Position numbers and translations under genes: made by a program. Under the pieces are notes generated by a model that was not told where the DNA came from, ran no database searches, and saw only the letters and a list, made by a program, of their open reading frames with translations. A DNA stretch of 51,748 bases from DASRRB01 sp036732755 (lineage in GTDB: Bacteria > Planctomycetota > B15-G4 > SIAN01): assembly GCA_036732755.1 (NCBI GenBank), contig DAINBU010000018.1, positions 1 through 51,748 of the forward strand, in the 5' to 3' direction. Every line of letters begins with the position of its first letter. Position 1 is the stretch's first letter. This document shows, one piece after another, positions 1-11,619 of this stretch.

Positions 1-1347
1 GTCGCGGCGCGCTTCCCCGACCTGAAGCTCGCCGCCAAGGACGCCGCTCCCGACGCGTGGGCGAAGGTGGCGAGCGCGTCGCTCCTCGCCACGCTGCACG
101 CACCCGCCGGCTTCGAGGAAGCGAGCCCGCGCAACCTCGCCCATGCCGCGCGCGCGCTCACGCTCTGCTCCGACCACATGCCGAAGGGTCCCGGCGGCGA
201 ATCGCCCAAGTCGGCGCCGCTCGCCGGCACGCCGCGCAAGGTCGAAGGCGACCTGAAGGCCGCCTACAAGGAGGCCGCCACGGCCGGCTTCGCGTACCTC
301 GAAGTGCAGCAGAAGGACGGCCGCTTCGGCTTCATGGGGCACGACGATGCGGGCATCACGGCGCTCGCGCTCTCCGCGGCGATCCGCACGGCGCGCCGGC
401 TCGAGAAGCCGCAGCCGCCGTGGGTCGAGCAGGGCCTCGACTGGATCGTCTCGCTCCAGAAGAAGAACGGCGCGATCCATTCGGGCGGGCTCGCGGTCTA
501 CACGACCTCCGCGGCGGTGATGGCGCTCGCCGACGGCGGGCGTGCCAAGGACGCGGCGGCGATCGCGAAGGCGGCGACCTTCCTCAAGGTCGCGCAGCTC
601 GACGAGGCGGAGGGCTACGACAAGGAGAGCGACTGGGGCTACGGCGGGATCGGCTACGACGGCAACGAGCTGCGCGCCGACCTCTCCAACACGCAGTTCG
701 GGATGGAGGCGCTGCACGCGGGCGGCGTGCCGGCCGGCGACGAGGCGATGCAGCGCGCGATCACCTTCCTGCAGCGCTGCCAGAACAACCCCGAGTTCAA
801 CCCCAAGCCCTTCGAGCGCGAGGACGGGCAGATCGTGAAGTCCGGCACCGACGGCGGCGCCGGCTACGGGCCGGGCGAGAGCAAGGCGGGGCTCGTCCCC
901 AACGGCGACGGGACCTTCACGTCGCGCAGCTACGGCTCGATGACCTACGCGCTGCTCAAGTGCTACCTCTTCGCGGGACTCAAGATCGACGACCCGCGCG
1001 TGAAGTCGGCGCTGGCCTGGATCGGCGCGCACTGGACCGTCGAGCTCAACCCCGGCTTCGACCCCAAGAGCGCGCCCAACGCCGAGTACCAGGGGCTCTT
1101 CTACTACTGGTTCACGATGGCCAAGGCGCTCGACGCGAGCGGCCTCTCCGAGCTCACCGGCGCCGACGGGGTGAAGCACGCGTGGCGCGACGAGCTCTTG
1201 AAGAAGCTGCTCGTCACCTCGATGAACGAGGGCTTCTGGACCAACTCGAAGAGCGGCCGCTGGATGGAGGAGTTCCCCGTCCTGGCGTCGAGCTATGCGC
1301 TGATCGCCATGGACCACTGCCTGGGCGCGAAGAAGGCCGGGCAGTAA
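1..1347 (+). CDS. Prenyltransferase/squalene-oxidase repeat protein (5' truncated)
   Basis: The frame is open from the first base, so the true start and probably a signal peptide lie outside the window; 448 residues are visible. The sequence holds alpha/alpha-toroid repeats of the terpenoid-cyclase/prenyltransferase type: a unit with LQKKNGAIHSGG followed by a YTTSAAVMAL helix, another with DWGYGGIGYDG then NTQFGMEAL, and a later one with GAGYGPGE and SYGSMTYALLKCY. Repeats of the form (Q/G)-x-G-x-(W/F/Y) followed by a helix of small residues are typical of the family. The catalytic DxDD of squalene-hopene cyclase is not seen in the visible part, so cyclase activity is not supported. Similar stand-alone repeat proteins are common in Planctomycetota and mostly uncharacterised. 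The next gene begins 67 bases downstream on the same strand. Confidence 0.75.
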   Translation, partial: VAARFPDLKLAAKDAAPDAWAKVASASLLATLHAPAGFEEASPRNLAHAARALTLCSDHMPKGPGGESPKSAPLAGTPRKVEGDLKAAYKEAATAGFAYLEVQQKDGRFGFMGHDDAGITALALSAAIRTARRLEKPQPPWVEQGLDWIVSLQKKNGAIHSGGLAVYTTSAAVMALADGGRAKDAAAIAKAATFLKVAQLDEAEGYDKESDWGYGGIGYDGNELRADLSNTQFGMEALHAGGVPAGDEAMQRAITFLQRCQNNPEFNPKPFEREDGQIVKSGTDGGAGYGPGESKAGLVPNGDGTFTSRSYGSMTYALLKCYLFAGLKIDDPRVKSALAWIGAHWTVELNPGFDPKSAPNAEYQGLFYYWFTMAKALDASGLSELTGADGVKHAWRDELLKKLLVTSMNEGFWTNSKSGRWMEEFPVLASSYALIAMDHCLGAKKAGQ

Positions 1348-1414
1348 TCCGCCGCCGCGGCGCAACGCCCGCCCCGCGAGCGGCCATCGGGCCGCGAACA
1401 CCGCGGAGCGCGCC

Positions 1415-3984
1415 ATGACGCCATTCGACGCCGAAGAGCTGCTGACGGAAGGAGAGCGCCTGCGCGCGCTCGCTTGCGACCTCGTCCGCGGCGCCGCCGA
1501 CGTCGACGACCTCGTGCAGGAGACNNNNNNNNNNTCTCGCCGCGGGCGTGGCTTGCGGGACTCGTCCGCAATGTCGCGCGCGAGCGGCGGCGCGCCGAGG
1601 CGCGCCGCTCCACGCACGAGCGCGCCGCGCCTCCGGCGCCGGCACCTGCCGACGATCCCGCCGAGGTCGCCGCGCGGTTCGACCTGCTGCGTCGCCTGCT
1701 CTCCTTCATCGACGCGATGGCCGAGCCGCAGCGCACGACGCTGATCCGACGCTACGTCGACGGCCTCGAGCCGGCCGAGATCGCGCGCCGCGACGGCATT
1801 CCCGACGCGACGGTGCGCAGCCGGATCAAGCGCGGGCTCGACGAGCTGCGCGAGCGCCTCGATGCGGAGCGCGGAGGCAATCGTGCCGCGTGGATGGCGG
1901 CCCTGCTCCCGTGGGGCCGGCCGACGGCCGTCGCGGCGACGACCGCTGTTTTCGAGGGGTTCGCGCTGAAGTGGATCCTGCTCGCTGCTGCCGGCGTGCT
2001 CGCGCTCGTGGGCATCGCCGTGGTGGCGGCGGGTCCGATGTCGGGCCACGACGATCCGACGCAGGTCGCGGCGCGTCCGCGCTCGACGCAGGACGGCGCG
2101 CCGACCTCTCCTCTCGCGCTTCCGGCCGAAGCGGCCGTCCGCGTCGCCGATTCCGCCGGCGATCCCGCCGGCTCCGTCGCCGCCGCTCGGCCGGCGGACG
2201 GGACTCGGACGAAAACGGGCTGGCGCATCGAGGGCCGCCTGCTCGGACTCGATTCGTCGACGCCGTGGACGGGGACGATCCGCGTCGTGCCGATCGCCGA
2301 CGGCGTGGTCGAGTTCACCCACGGGCCCCAGGCGGTCGAGGCGCCGCTCGTCGAGGGTCGCTTTGCCGCCGGCCTCGCCCCGCCTGCATCCGAGCCGGGA
2401 TCGTCCGCCCCCTGGCGCGCGTGGCAGGTCACGGCGAGCGATCCCGCCTACGTCGACGTCCGCACGCTCGTCGACGTCCTCGACGACCACGGCGTCCCGC
2501 GCGCGCCCTGCACGCTCCACGTCGAGCTGACGACGCGGCGCTCCGCGCGCATCCACGGCCGCGTCGTCGAAGACGCGGGCGCCCCGATCCCGTCGATGGA
2601 TGTCGGCTGGAGGGGCGCGGCCGGCGACGAAACCTGGCTCGAGGCGCAGCACACCCAGACCGATGCGAGCGGCCGTTACTCGATTGAAGTACCGCGCCTT
2701 GGTCCGACCTACGTCGCGACCTGGATCGAAGCGGAGAAGCCGTGCGAGCTGCTCGCCGCCCGTGTCCGCGTTGATCTCCATGCGGGGGCCGACGTCGAGG
2801 CGCCGGACCTCGTGATGCGGCGCGGCGTGATGATCCACGGGCTCGTGGTCGACGGTGCGGGCGACCCGGAACCGGGCGCGATCGTGAGCGCGATCCCGGT
2901 CTGGACGACCGAGGAACTCGCCGAGCTGATCGTGGAGTCCGTCTCCTGCCGCAGCGCGACGGCCGATCGCGCGGGCGAGTTCGAGCTGCGGGGGATTCGG
3001 CCCGGCCGCTGGCGACTCGCGATCAACGGCCGCGTCGGACTGATGGCCCATCCGTCCGTGGGCAATTCATCGACCGAGCGCGCGACCGAGGTCGACGCGC
3101 CCACCGACTCGGTCGAGCTCGAAGACGACCTCTGCCGCGTCGAGCTGCGCATGCGCGTTCGCGGCGCCGTCGCGAAGCGGACCTCGTTCTCGATCCACGG
3201 CGCGAACCCGGAGCGCACGAACTCCAGCACCCTCGGCCAGCAGTCGGACGACGCGGGAATCATCACCTTCCTCGCCGTGCCCGGATTCCACATCGAGGTG
3301 CAATGCGCGCTGCCCGACGTCGAGCCGACGCCGAAGCCGTTCGACGTCGCAGCGTCCGATCGCCATCGGATCGTCGACCTCGACTTCGAGGCGCGACGTC
3401 CCCGTGCGTCGCTTGCGCTCGCGCTGCGCGATCCAGAAGGCGGAAGCGTCGGACGCGCCTGGGTCCGGCTCGAATCGCTCTCCGATCCTGCGCTCGGCGA
3501 ATACGAGAAGCTCCCCGAGCTCGCCGACGGCGTCTTCCTGGTCGAAAACGTCGATCCCGGGCGCTACCGCGCGCTCGTCCGGGCCGGCGGCGGACACTTC
3601 GGGTGCGGGGGCTTCTTCGAGGAGGAGACGTTCGACGTCGACCTCCTGACGCCGTCGAGGGTCGAGAAGACGGTCTCGCTCCGGCCGACCGGACGGCTGC
3701 GCGTGAACGCCGTCGATTCCGACGGCAAGCCCGTCCGCGCGAACATCACCGTGGTCGACGAGCTCGGGCGGCGCAGCGGCGTCGGGTTCGCGTTCGAGGA
3801 GGTGGGCTACTCGTCGTTCTCGCCAGCGGGAACGCTCTCGAAGCCCGCGTTCGTCGTCCCGCCCCCGCCCCCCGGCCGCTACCGCGTCGACTTCACCGCC
3901 GACGGCTACTTCCCGCAAAGCGTCGACGCGCAGGTCGTGCGCGGCGAGACGACCGACGTCGCGGTGACGCTTATCCGCCGCTGA
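1415..3984 (+). CDS. ECF sigma factor fused to membrane segment and carboxypeptidase-regulatory-like repeats (assembly gap inside)
   Basis: An ATG at 1415 opens a sigma-70 region 2 (residues RLRALACDLV then DVDDLVQE). Ten Ns at 1525-1534 interrupt it, and the protein resumes in a different frame with SPRAWLAGLVRNVARERRR, the end of region 2. Region 4 follows (QRTTLIRRYVDGLEPAEIA, then the helix-turn-helix DATVRSRIKRGLDELRERL). After about 35 residues comes one hydrophobic segment (WILLAAAGVLALVGIAVV), and the remaining roughly 650 residues are beta-rich repeats of the CarboxypepD_reg/transthyretin-like kind, with recurring HGRVVEDAGAPIP, IHGLVVDGAGDPEPGA and DRAGEFELRGIRPGRW signatures. The layout predicts a cytoplasmic sigma tied to an extracytoplasmic sensor in one chain. 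The frame change shows that the real gap is not 10 bases; family comparison suggests a few tens of bases are missing. It converges with typA, 20 bases away. Confidence 0.85.
1525..1534. other. Assembly gap (10 N) inside the sigma-factor gene
   Basis: Ten Ns lie within sigma region 2. The frame before (starting at 1415) differs from the frame after, so the N count is a scaffolding placeholder. The missing stretch should encode the residues between DLVQE and the PRAW motif. Confidence 0.95.
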
Positions 3985-4004
3985 CGCGCCCGCTCCGCCT
4001 GCGC

Positions 4005-5849
<1,845 letters not shown>

Positions 5850-5865
5850 ACGGCGGGCGGCGGCA

Positions 5866-7082
5866 TTACGCGTAGATCCCGCGCAGCTTGTACACCTGCG
5901 CCACGCGCTCGACCGCGAGCATGTAGGCGCCGATGCGCAGGGAGACCTTTTTCTTCTTTGCCATCTCTGTTACTTCGGCGAAGGAGTGGTGCATCATTTC
6001 GTCGAGGCGCTGGTTCACCTCGGACTCGGGCCAGAAGAAGCCGGCGCGGTCCTGCACCCACTCGAAGTAGCTGACGGTCACGCCGCCCGCGTTGGCGAGG
6101 ATGTCGGGGACGACCACCACGCCCTTGCCCTCGAGGATCTTGTCGGCCTCGTCGGTGGTCGGGCCGTTCGCCCCCTCGATGATGAGCTTCGCCTGGATGC
6201 GCGCGGCGTTCTGCTCGGTGATCTGGTTCTCGACCGCGGCCGGCACCAGCACTTCGCACGGCAGCGTGAGCAGGTCCTTCGCGTCGATCGACTCGGCGCC
6301 GGGGAAGCCGGCGAGGAAGCGGTTCTTGGTGACGTGCTCGCGCACGCGATGGACGTCGATGCCGTTGGGGTTGTAGATGGCGCCCTTCACGTCGGAGAGG
6401 CCGACCACCTTGATGCCCGCCTCGTGGAAGTAGCGCGCCGCGGTGCCGCCGACGTTGCCGAAGCCCTGGATCACGACGCGCGCCGTGCGCAGGTCGAGCC
6501 GGAAGCGGTGGGCAGCGTGCTGGAGGATGTCGAAGATGCCGCGCCCGGTCGCGTCGGCGCGGCCGCGCGACCCGCCGAGCAGCAGCGGCTTGCCGGTCAC
6601 GACCGCGGCCGCCGTCTCGTGCTTGCGCATCGAGTANNNNNNNNNNGGACGTCGCGGTCGGGGCCGATGATGTCGCTGATCGCCGCGGTGTAGCGGCGCG
6701 TCAGAACCTCGAGCTCGCGCATCGAGAGCTTGCTCGGATCGCAGATCACGCCGCCCTTGGCGCCGCCGAAGGGCAGGTTGACGACCGCGCACTTCCAGGT
6801 CATCCACGCCGCGAGCGCCTTGACCTCCGCGATGTTGACGCCGAGGTCGTACCGGATGCCACCCTTGCACGGCCCCATCGCCCGGCTGTGCTGCACGCGG
6901 TAGCCGGTGAAGACCTCGACCTTGCCGTTGTCCATGACGACCAGGATCGAGACCTTGAGCTCGAGGTCAGCTTCGCTCAGGATCTTCCAGACCCCTTCGT
7001 CGAGATCGAGCCGGCGCGCGGCCTCGTTGAACCTCTTCAGCATCTCCTGCCAGGGGTCCTTCTGCGTCGTCGGCGTCGTCAT
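5866..7082 (-). CDS. gdhA: Glutamate dehydrogenase (assembly gap inside)
   Basis: The ATG at 7080-7082 gives MTTPTTQKDPWQEML, the usual GDH opening, so longer upstream frames are not the start. The N-terminal substrate domain has GPCKGGIRY, then MTWKCAVVNLPFGGAKGG with the catalytic lysine region, then ISDIIGPDRDV. Ten Ns at 6637-6646 follow, and the protein resumes in another frame at YSMRKHE. The Rossmann domain carries VVIQGFGNVGGTAA, then the VPAAVENQIT and IIEGANGPTT motifs. The enzyme interconverts glutamate and 2-oxoglutarate with NAD(H) or NADP(H); the cofactor cannot be decided here. The lost stretch in homologues (PAPDV..TN....MAW) is about 15 residues, so the gap is longer than 10 bases. 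It probably forms an operon with typA. Confidence 0.93.
6637..6646. other. Assembly gap (10 N) inside gdhA
   Basis: Ten Ns separate two gdhA segments lying in different frames. By family comparison about 15 codons, including the conserved segment after GPDRDV, are absent, so this is a scaffolding placeholder. Confidence 0.95.
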
Positions 7083-7276
7083 GGGTGGTGGTCGACTCTC
7101 CGGGAAGCCCGCGGGCGCGATCCCTTCGCGCCGGATGCCGGAGGCAGGGCGTGCCGCCGCCTCGTGCATCGCGGGGTGGTGGAAAAGTGGGTCACAAATA
7201 AACAGTTGCGCCGCATTCGGCAAGGACAGGGCCCGCGGCGCGACGGAGCGACGGCGGGATCGCGTGTCGTAGCACG

Positions 7277-7362
7277 TGGGGGAGGCGGGACTCGAACCCG
7301 CACGGCCCGTGAAGGCCGGGAGATTTTAAGTCTCCCGCGTCTGCCAGTTTCGCCACTCCCCC
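7277..7362 (-). tRNA. tRNA-Leu (UAA)
   Basis: Read on the minus strand, a 7-bp acceptor stem GGGGGAG/CTCCCCC encloses a D arm (TGGCGAAACTGGCAGACGC), an anticodon loop CTTAAAA with anticodon TAA, a long class II variable arm, and a T arm GCGGG-TTCGAGT-CCCGC. The length of 86 and the large variable arm fit tRNA-Leu. The 3' CCA is not encoded: the discriminator A is followed by CGT. Confidence 0.95.
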
Positions 7363-7396
7363 GCTTGCGAGTCGCGTCGTTCGCCGCCGCAGGTGG

Positions 7397-7957
7397 TCAG
7401 CGGACCGGAGCGGCCTTCGGCGGCGCGAGGATCGTCTGCGCGAACCAGGTGTTCCACTTGTCGGCGGCCGCGAACGCGAGCGCCCGCGCATCGCCGCCGC
7501 CCCACCCGCCCGACATCGAGTCGTGGGCGTCGAGCTTCGCCATCAGCGTGCCCGCGCTGTCCTTCAACTGGTACTTCATGACGATCGTGGCCTTCCCCGC
7601 GCCCCACCCCCAGACGCGCGCGGCGCGGCTGCCCCAGTTGACCGTGACGTCGACGTCGAGCACCGCTTCGCCCGCGGCGGCGCTCTCGCCCTCGGCGATG
7701 GTCGTGAAGCGGCTCTTGAGCTTGGTCTTGAAGCTGTCGAGGAACGCCGTGCGCACCAGGTCGCCGCCCTCGTTGTTGCTGGTGGTCACCGAGACGAAGT
7801 GGATCTTGAGCGTCGGCGTCGCCGCCAGGTCTGCCGCGGGATTTCGGTAGTAGGGCTGGGCCGGATCGGTGGTCGAGACCCCGGAGCTCCCGCTGCCGCA
7901 CGCGGGGAGCGCGACGACGCCGGCGACGAGGGCGAACGCCAACAGGACCTTCCTCAA
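7397..7957 (-). CDS. Putative DUF4410-like lipoprotein
   Basis: A 186-residue protein. The best start is a TTG at 7955-7957, preceded by AAGGAG six bases upstream; upstream in-frame GTC/GTA codons are not starts. The N-terminus is a lipoprotein signal: basic RK, hydrophobic VLLAFALVAGVVA, then the lipobox-like LPAC with the lipidated Cys at about residue 20 and a Gly/Ser linker. The mature part has alternating strands with NWGSRAARVWGWGAGKA, resembling the GSRA...GxGAG motif of DUF4410-type lipoproteins, whose role is unknown. Only 24 bases separate its start from the divergent radical SAM gene, so regulatory signals must overlap. Confidence 0.7.
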   Translation of the reverse strand: MRKVLLAFALVAGVVALPACGSGSSGVSTTDPAQPYYRNPAADLAATPTLKIHFVSVTTSNNEGGDLVRTAFLDSFKTKLKSRFTTIAEGESAAAGEAVLDVDVTVNWGSRAARVWGWGAGKATIVMKYQLKDSAGTLMAKLDAHDSMSGGWGGGDARALAFAAADKWNTWFAQTILAPPKAAPVR

Positions 7958-7981
7958 GCGTTTCTCCTTTACGATGACCCC

Positions 7982-9844
7982 ATGGACCTCTTCGACCGCA
8001 TCCGGCCGCTGCTCGACGGCGTGCAGTCTCCCGCATGGTACGTCGGCGGCGAGGTGAACGAGGTCCGCAAGGAGGCCGCCGGCCTGCGCGGCCGCATCGC
8101 GCTGGTCTACCCCGACGCCTTTCCGGTCGGCATGAGCCACTACGGGCTCAAGATCCTCTACCACGTCGTCAACCGCGAGCCCGACCTCGCCGCCGAGCGC
8201 GCCTTCACGCCCTGGCCCGACTTCGCCGACCGCCTGCGCGCCGCCGGCCTGCCGCTCTACTCGCTCGAGACCAAGACGCCGCTCTCCGACTTCGACGTGG
8301 TCGGCTTCACGCTGCAGAGCGAGCTCACGCTCACCAACCTCCTCGAGTGCCTCGCGCTGGCCCGGATCCCGCTGCGCGCGGCGGAGCGGAGCGACGCCCA
8401 TCCGATCGTCGTCGCCGGCAGCGCGAACGCCTTCAATCCACAGCTCCTCGCCGAGGTGGTCGACCTCCACCTGCTCGGCGACGGCGAGGAGACGGTCGTC
8501 CCGCTCCTGCGCGAGGCGGCCGGGCGGCGCCGCCGCGGCGAGCCGCGCCGCGCGATCGTGGAGGCGATCGCGCGCCAATTCCCCTTCGTCGACGCGCCCT
8601 CGCTGCGCGAGGAGCTGCGCGACGACGAGGGCCGGCTCGCGGGCTACGCGACGCGCGTCGCCGGCCTCCCGGAAAAGGTGCACGGCGCCTACGTCCTCGA
8701 CCTGGAGAACGCCCCCTTCCCCACCGACCCGATCGTCCCCCACACCGGCGTCGTGCACGACCGCGTCTCGATCGAGGTGATGCGCGGCTGCGTGCACGGC
8801 TGCCGCTTCTGCCAGGCCGGGATGATCACGCGGCCGTGGCGCATCCGATCGCCGCGCCGCCTGCTCGAGATCGCGCGCGCGAGCCTCGCCTCCACCGGCG
8901 CCGAGGAGATCGGCCTCCTCTCGCTCTCCACCTCCGACTACCCCTACCTGCAGGAGCTGCTGACGCTGCTGCGCGGCGCGTTCGACGAGCGCGAGGTCAA
9001 CGTCTCGCTCCCGTCGCTGCGCGTGAACGAGCAGCTGCGCCTCCTGCCGTTCCAGAACGGGGAGAGCCGGCGCGGCGGGCTGACGCTCGCGCCGGAGGTC
9101 GCGACCGACCGGCTGCGCCGCCGCGTGAACAAGCCGATCCGCAACGACGACCTCTATGCCGGCGTGCGCGAGGCGTACCGCAACGGCTGGGACCACGTGA
9201 AGCTCTACTTCATGATCGGCGTGCCGGGCGAGCGTCAGGACGACCTCGACGGCATCGTCGACATGGCCGAGACCTGCGCGCACATCGGGAAGGAGGAGCT
9301 CGGCCGCTACGCGGAAGTGCACGCGGCGGTCTCGACCTTCGTCCCCAAGCCCTTCACCCCCTACCAGTGGGACGGGATGCTCCCCGTCGCGGAGGTGCGC
9401 GAGCGGCAGAACTATCTCCTCGCGCGTCGGCGCCTGCGCAGCGTCCGCATCGACTGCCACGACGTCGGCCAGTCGTTCCTGGAGACGGTGCTCGCGCGGG
9501 GCGACCGCCGCGTCGGTCGCGCGCTCCTGCGTGCCCACGAGCTCGGCGCGCGCTTCGACGAGTGGCGCGAGCACTTCCGCCCCGAGCTCTGGGAGCGCGC
9601 CTTCGCCGACTGCGGCCTCGACGCGACGGAGCTCGCGACGCGGACGATCCCCTACGCAGAGCCGCTGCCGTGGGACCACCTCGACGCCGGCCCGTCGAAG
9701 GAGTTCCTGGTCGACGAGTCGGAGCGCGCGCGCTCCGAGGTCGGGACGCACCACTGCTTCGACCAGAGCTGCCACGCCTGCGGCGTCGACGCGAAGGAGT
9801 GCTTCGACCTGAAGCGCGCGATGGCGGCGATGCCCCGGGCCTGA
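7982..9844 (+). CDS. Radical SAM protein of the TIGR03960-like uncharacterised family
   Basis: 620 residues from ATG 7982. The N-terminal about 200 residues form a B12-binding-like domain without an obvious cobalamin His motif (ALVYPDAFPVGMSHYGLKIL, VVGFTLQSELTLTNLLE). The radical SAM domain follows, with a canonical cluster motif CVHGCRFCQAG (three Cys) and the downstream signature EEIGLLSLSTSDYPYLQELL. The C-terminus carries an extra cysteine set, HHCFDQSCHACGVDAKECF, typical of the YgiQ/TIGR03960 group. Relatives are often fused to or next to a TIGR03936 partner; none is seen here, since the next genes are ABC transporter halves. The substrate is unknown, so naming it beyond the family would be invention. 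Confidence 0.82.
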   Translation: MDLFDRIRPLLDGVQSPAWYVGGEVNEVRKEAAGLRGRIALVYPDAFPVGMSHYGLKILYHVVNREPDLAAERAFTPWPDFADRLRAAGLPLYSLETKTPLSDFDVVGFTLQSELTLTNLLECLALARIPLRAAERSDAHPIVVAGSANAFNPQLLAEVVDLHLLGDGEETVVPLLREAAGRRRRGEPRRAIVEAIARQFPFVDAPSLREELRDDEGRLAGYATRVAGLPEKVHGAYVLDLENAPFPTDPIVPHTGVVHDRVSIEVMRGCVHGCRFCQAGMITRPWRIRSPRRLLEIARASLASTGAEEIGLLSLSTSDYPYLQELLTLLRGAFDEREVNVSLPSLRVNEQLRLLPFQNGESRRGGLTLAPEVATDRLRRRVNKPIRNDDLYAGVREAYRNGWDHVKLYFMIGVPGERQDDLDGIVDMAETCAHIGKEELGRYAEVHAAVSTFVPKPFTPYQWDGMLPVAEVRERQNYLLARRRLRSVRIDCHDVGQSFLETVLARGDRRVGRALLRAHELGARFDEWREHFRPELWERAFADCGLDATELATRTIPYAEPLPWDHLDAGPSKEFLVDESERARSEVGTHHCFDQSCHACGVDAKECFDLKRAMAAMPRA

Positions 9845-9860
9845 GGCGCGACCCACTTCC

Positions 9861-11612
9861 GTGTTCGAGCTCCTCCGTCAGGCGTCTCCCTGGCTCCGCC
9901 GGCAGCGCGGTCCGCTGCTGCTCGGCTTCTCGCTGCAGGTCGCGATCGTCGGGGTCGAGCTGAACATTCCCCTGTTGTGGAGGCGCGCCATCGACGGCGC
10001 GATCGGGCGCTCGCTCGGCGTCGGCGCGATCCTCGGGCTCGGCGCGCTGGTGGTCGCGCTCGGCGGGATGCGGGCGGCGCTCGACTACTACGTCCGCATG
10101 AAGGTGGTCGGCGCGAGCCGCGACTTCGAGCGCGACCTGCGCGGCTCGCTCTTCCGCAAGATGCTCGCGCTGCCGAGCTCCTTCTTCGGCGCGTCGACCG
10201 TGGGCGACCTCGTCTCCCGCATGACGCAGGACGTCGAGGCGGTCCGCATGGCGCTCGGCCCCGGCGTCATGTACGTCGGGCGCGCCGTGCTCAACATGAC
10301 GGCCGCGGCGACGGCGCTGCTCCTCTTCGATCCGACGCTCGCCCTCTGGATCGCGGTGCCGCTCGTCGTGCTCGGCGCGGCGGCCCTCGTGCTGGCGCCG
10401 CGGCTCGGGCGCGCCTCCGACGCGGTGCAGACCGGCATCGGCAGGATCTCCGCGCGCGCGACGGAGAGCTTCGGCGGGATCCGGGTGCTCAAGTTGTTCG
10501 CGCGGGAAGACCTGCAGGCGCGCCGCATGGAGGCGCTCGGCCTCGACTACTACGCCGCGCAGATGCGGCTCGCGAAGGCGCGCGGCGGGATGCTCGGCCT
10601 GCTCGCGCTCGGCAAGGACGCGGCGCAGTTCGTGATCCTGCTCGTCTGCGGGCTGCACATCGTCGACGGTCGCGCCTCGTTCGGCGACTTCGTCGCCTAC
10701 CGCTCGTGGCTCATGCAGTGCTTCTGGCCGCTCGTGATGTTCGGCTGGATCATCTCGATGGTGCAGCGCGCCTCCGCCGGCATGCGCCGCATCGACGCGA
10801 TCCTCGCCACGCCGGTCGCGATCGCTCCCCCCGCACGCGCCGTGACGCCGGCGGCGGAGGACGGCCGCCCGATCGACCTCGAGTGGCGCGACGTCGTGCT
10901 CGAGATGGGCGGGCGGCGCGTGCTCGACCGCGTGTCGCTGCGCGTGCCGGCGGGGACGTCGCTCGGGATCACCGGGCGCACGGGCGCCGGCAAGTCGCTC
11001 CTCGCGCAGCTGCTGCCGCGCCTCCTCGACCCGACGGCGGGAACGGTCCTCGTGGGCGGCGTCGACGCGCGCGCCTGGGACCTCGACGAGCTGCGCCGCC
11101 GCGTCGGCTTCGTGGCGCAGGAGCCTTTCCTCTTCTCCGACAGCCTGCGAGAGAACCTTCGCTTCGCGCGGCCCGGCGCCGACGACGCGGCGATCCGCGC
11201 GGCGCTGCGCCGCGCCGACCTCGAGCGCGACCTCGACGCACTCCCCGCCGCGCTCGACACGCGCGTCGGCGAGCGCGGCGTCACGCTCTCCGGCGGACAA
11301 CGGCAGCGCGCGACGGTGGCGCGCACGCTGCTCGCCGACCCGCCCGTCGTCGTCCTCGACGACTGCCTCTCCGCGGTCGACGCGCAGACCGAGGCGCGCA
11401 TCCTCGAGGAGCTCGAGCAGGCGCTCTCCGGCCGGACGGCGGTCGTCGTCTCGCACCGCATCGCCGCACTGCGCGGCCTCGACCGCATCGCCGTCCTCGA
11501 CGAGGGGCGGCTGATCGAGCTCGGGACGCACGACGAGCTGGTCGCCGCGCGCGGTGCCTACGCGAAGCTCGACCGCGACCAGCGGCTGCTCGCCGAGCTC
11601 GAGGCGCTGTGA
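9861..11612 (+). CDS. ABC exporter half-transporter, degenerate Walker B subunit
   Basis: 583 residues from a GTG start 16 bases after the radical SAM stop. The N-terminal about 310 residues form a six-helix exporter membrane domain (RMTQDVEAVRMALGPG coupling region). The C-terminal nucleotide-binding domain has Walker A GRTGAGKS near residue 372, Q-loop VAQEPFLFSDS, signature LSGGQ near 476, Walker B VVVLDD near 500 and H-loop VSHRIA. The catalytic Glu after the Walker B Asp is replaced by Asp (LDDCLSAVD, not LDEATSAVD), as known for one half of heterodimeric exporters such as TM287/288 or BmrCD. The partner starts 7 bases downstream. The substrate cannot be predicted. Confidence 0.93.
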   Translation: MFELLRQASPWLRRQRGPLLLGFSLQVAIVGVELNIPLLWRRAIDGAIGRSLGVGAILGLGALVVALGGMRAALDYYVRMKVVGASRDFERDLRGSLFRKMLALPSSFFGASTVGDLVSRMTQDVEAVRMALGPGVMYVGRAVLNMTAAATALLLFDPTLALWIAVPLVVLGAAALVLAPRLGRASDAVQTGIGRISARATESFGGIRVLKLFAREDLQARRMEALGLDYYAAQMRLAKARGGMLGLLALGKDAAQFVILLVCGLHIVDGRASFGDFVAYRSWLMQCFWPLVMFGWIISMVQRASAGMRRIDAILATPVAIAPPARAVTPAAEDGRPIDLEWRDVVLEMGGRRVLDRVSLRVPAGTSLGITGRTGAGKSLLAQLLPRLLDPTAGTVLVGGVDARAWDLDELRRRVGFVAQEPFLFSDSLRENLRFARPGADDAAIRAALRRADLERDLDALPAALDTRVGERGVTLSGGQRQRATVARTLLADPPVVVLDDCLSAVDAQTEARILEELEQALSGRTAVVVSHRIAALRGLDRIAVLDEGRLIELGTHDELVAARGAYAKLDRDQRLLAELEAL

Positions 11613-11619
11613 GACGGCC

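Noticed and set aside
7397..9856. An 819-residue minus-strand frame over the radical SAM gene
   Set aside because: Only its last 186 residues, after a good ribosome site and a lipoprotein signal, are coding; the rest is the antisense shadow of the radical SAM gene.
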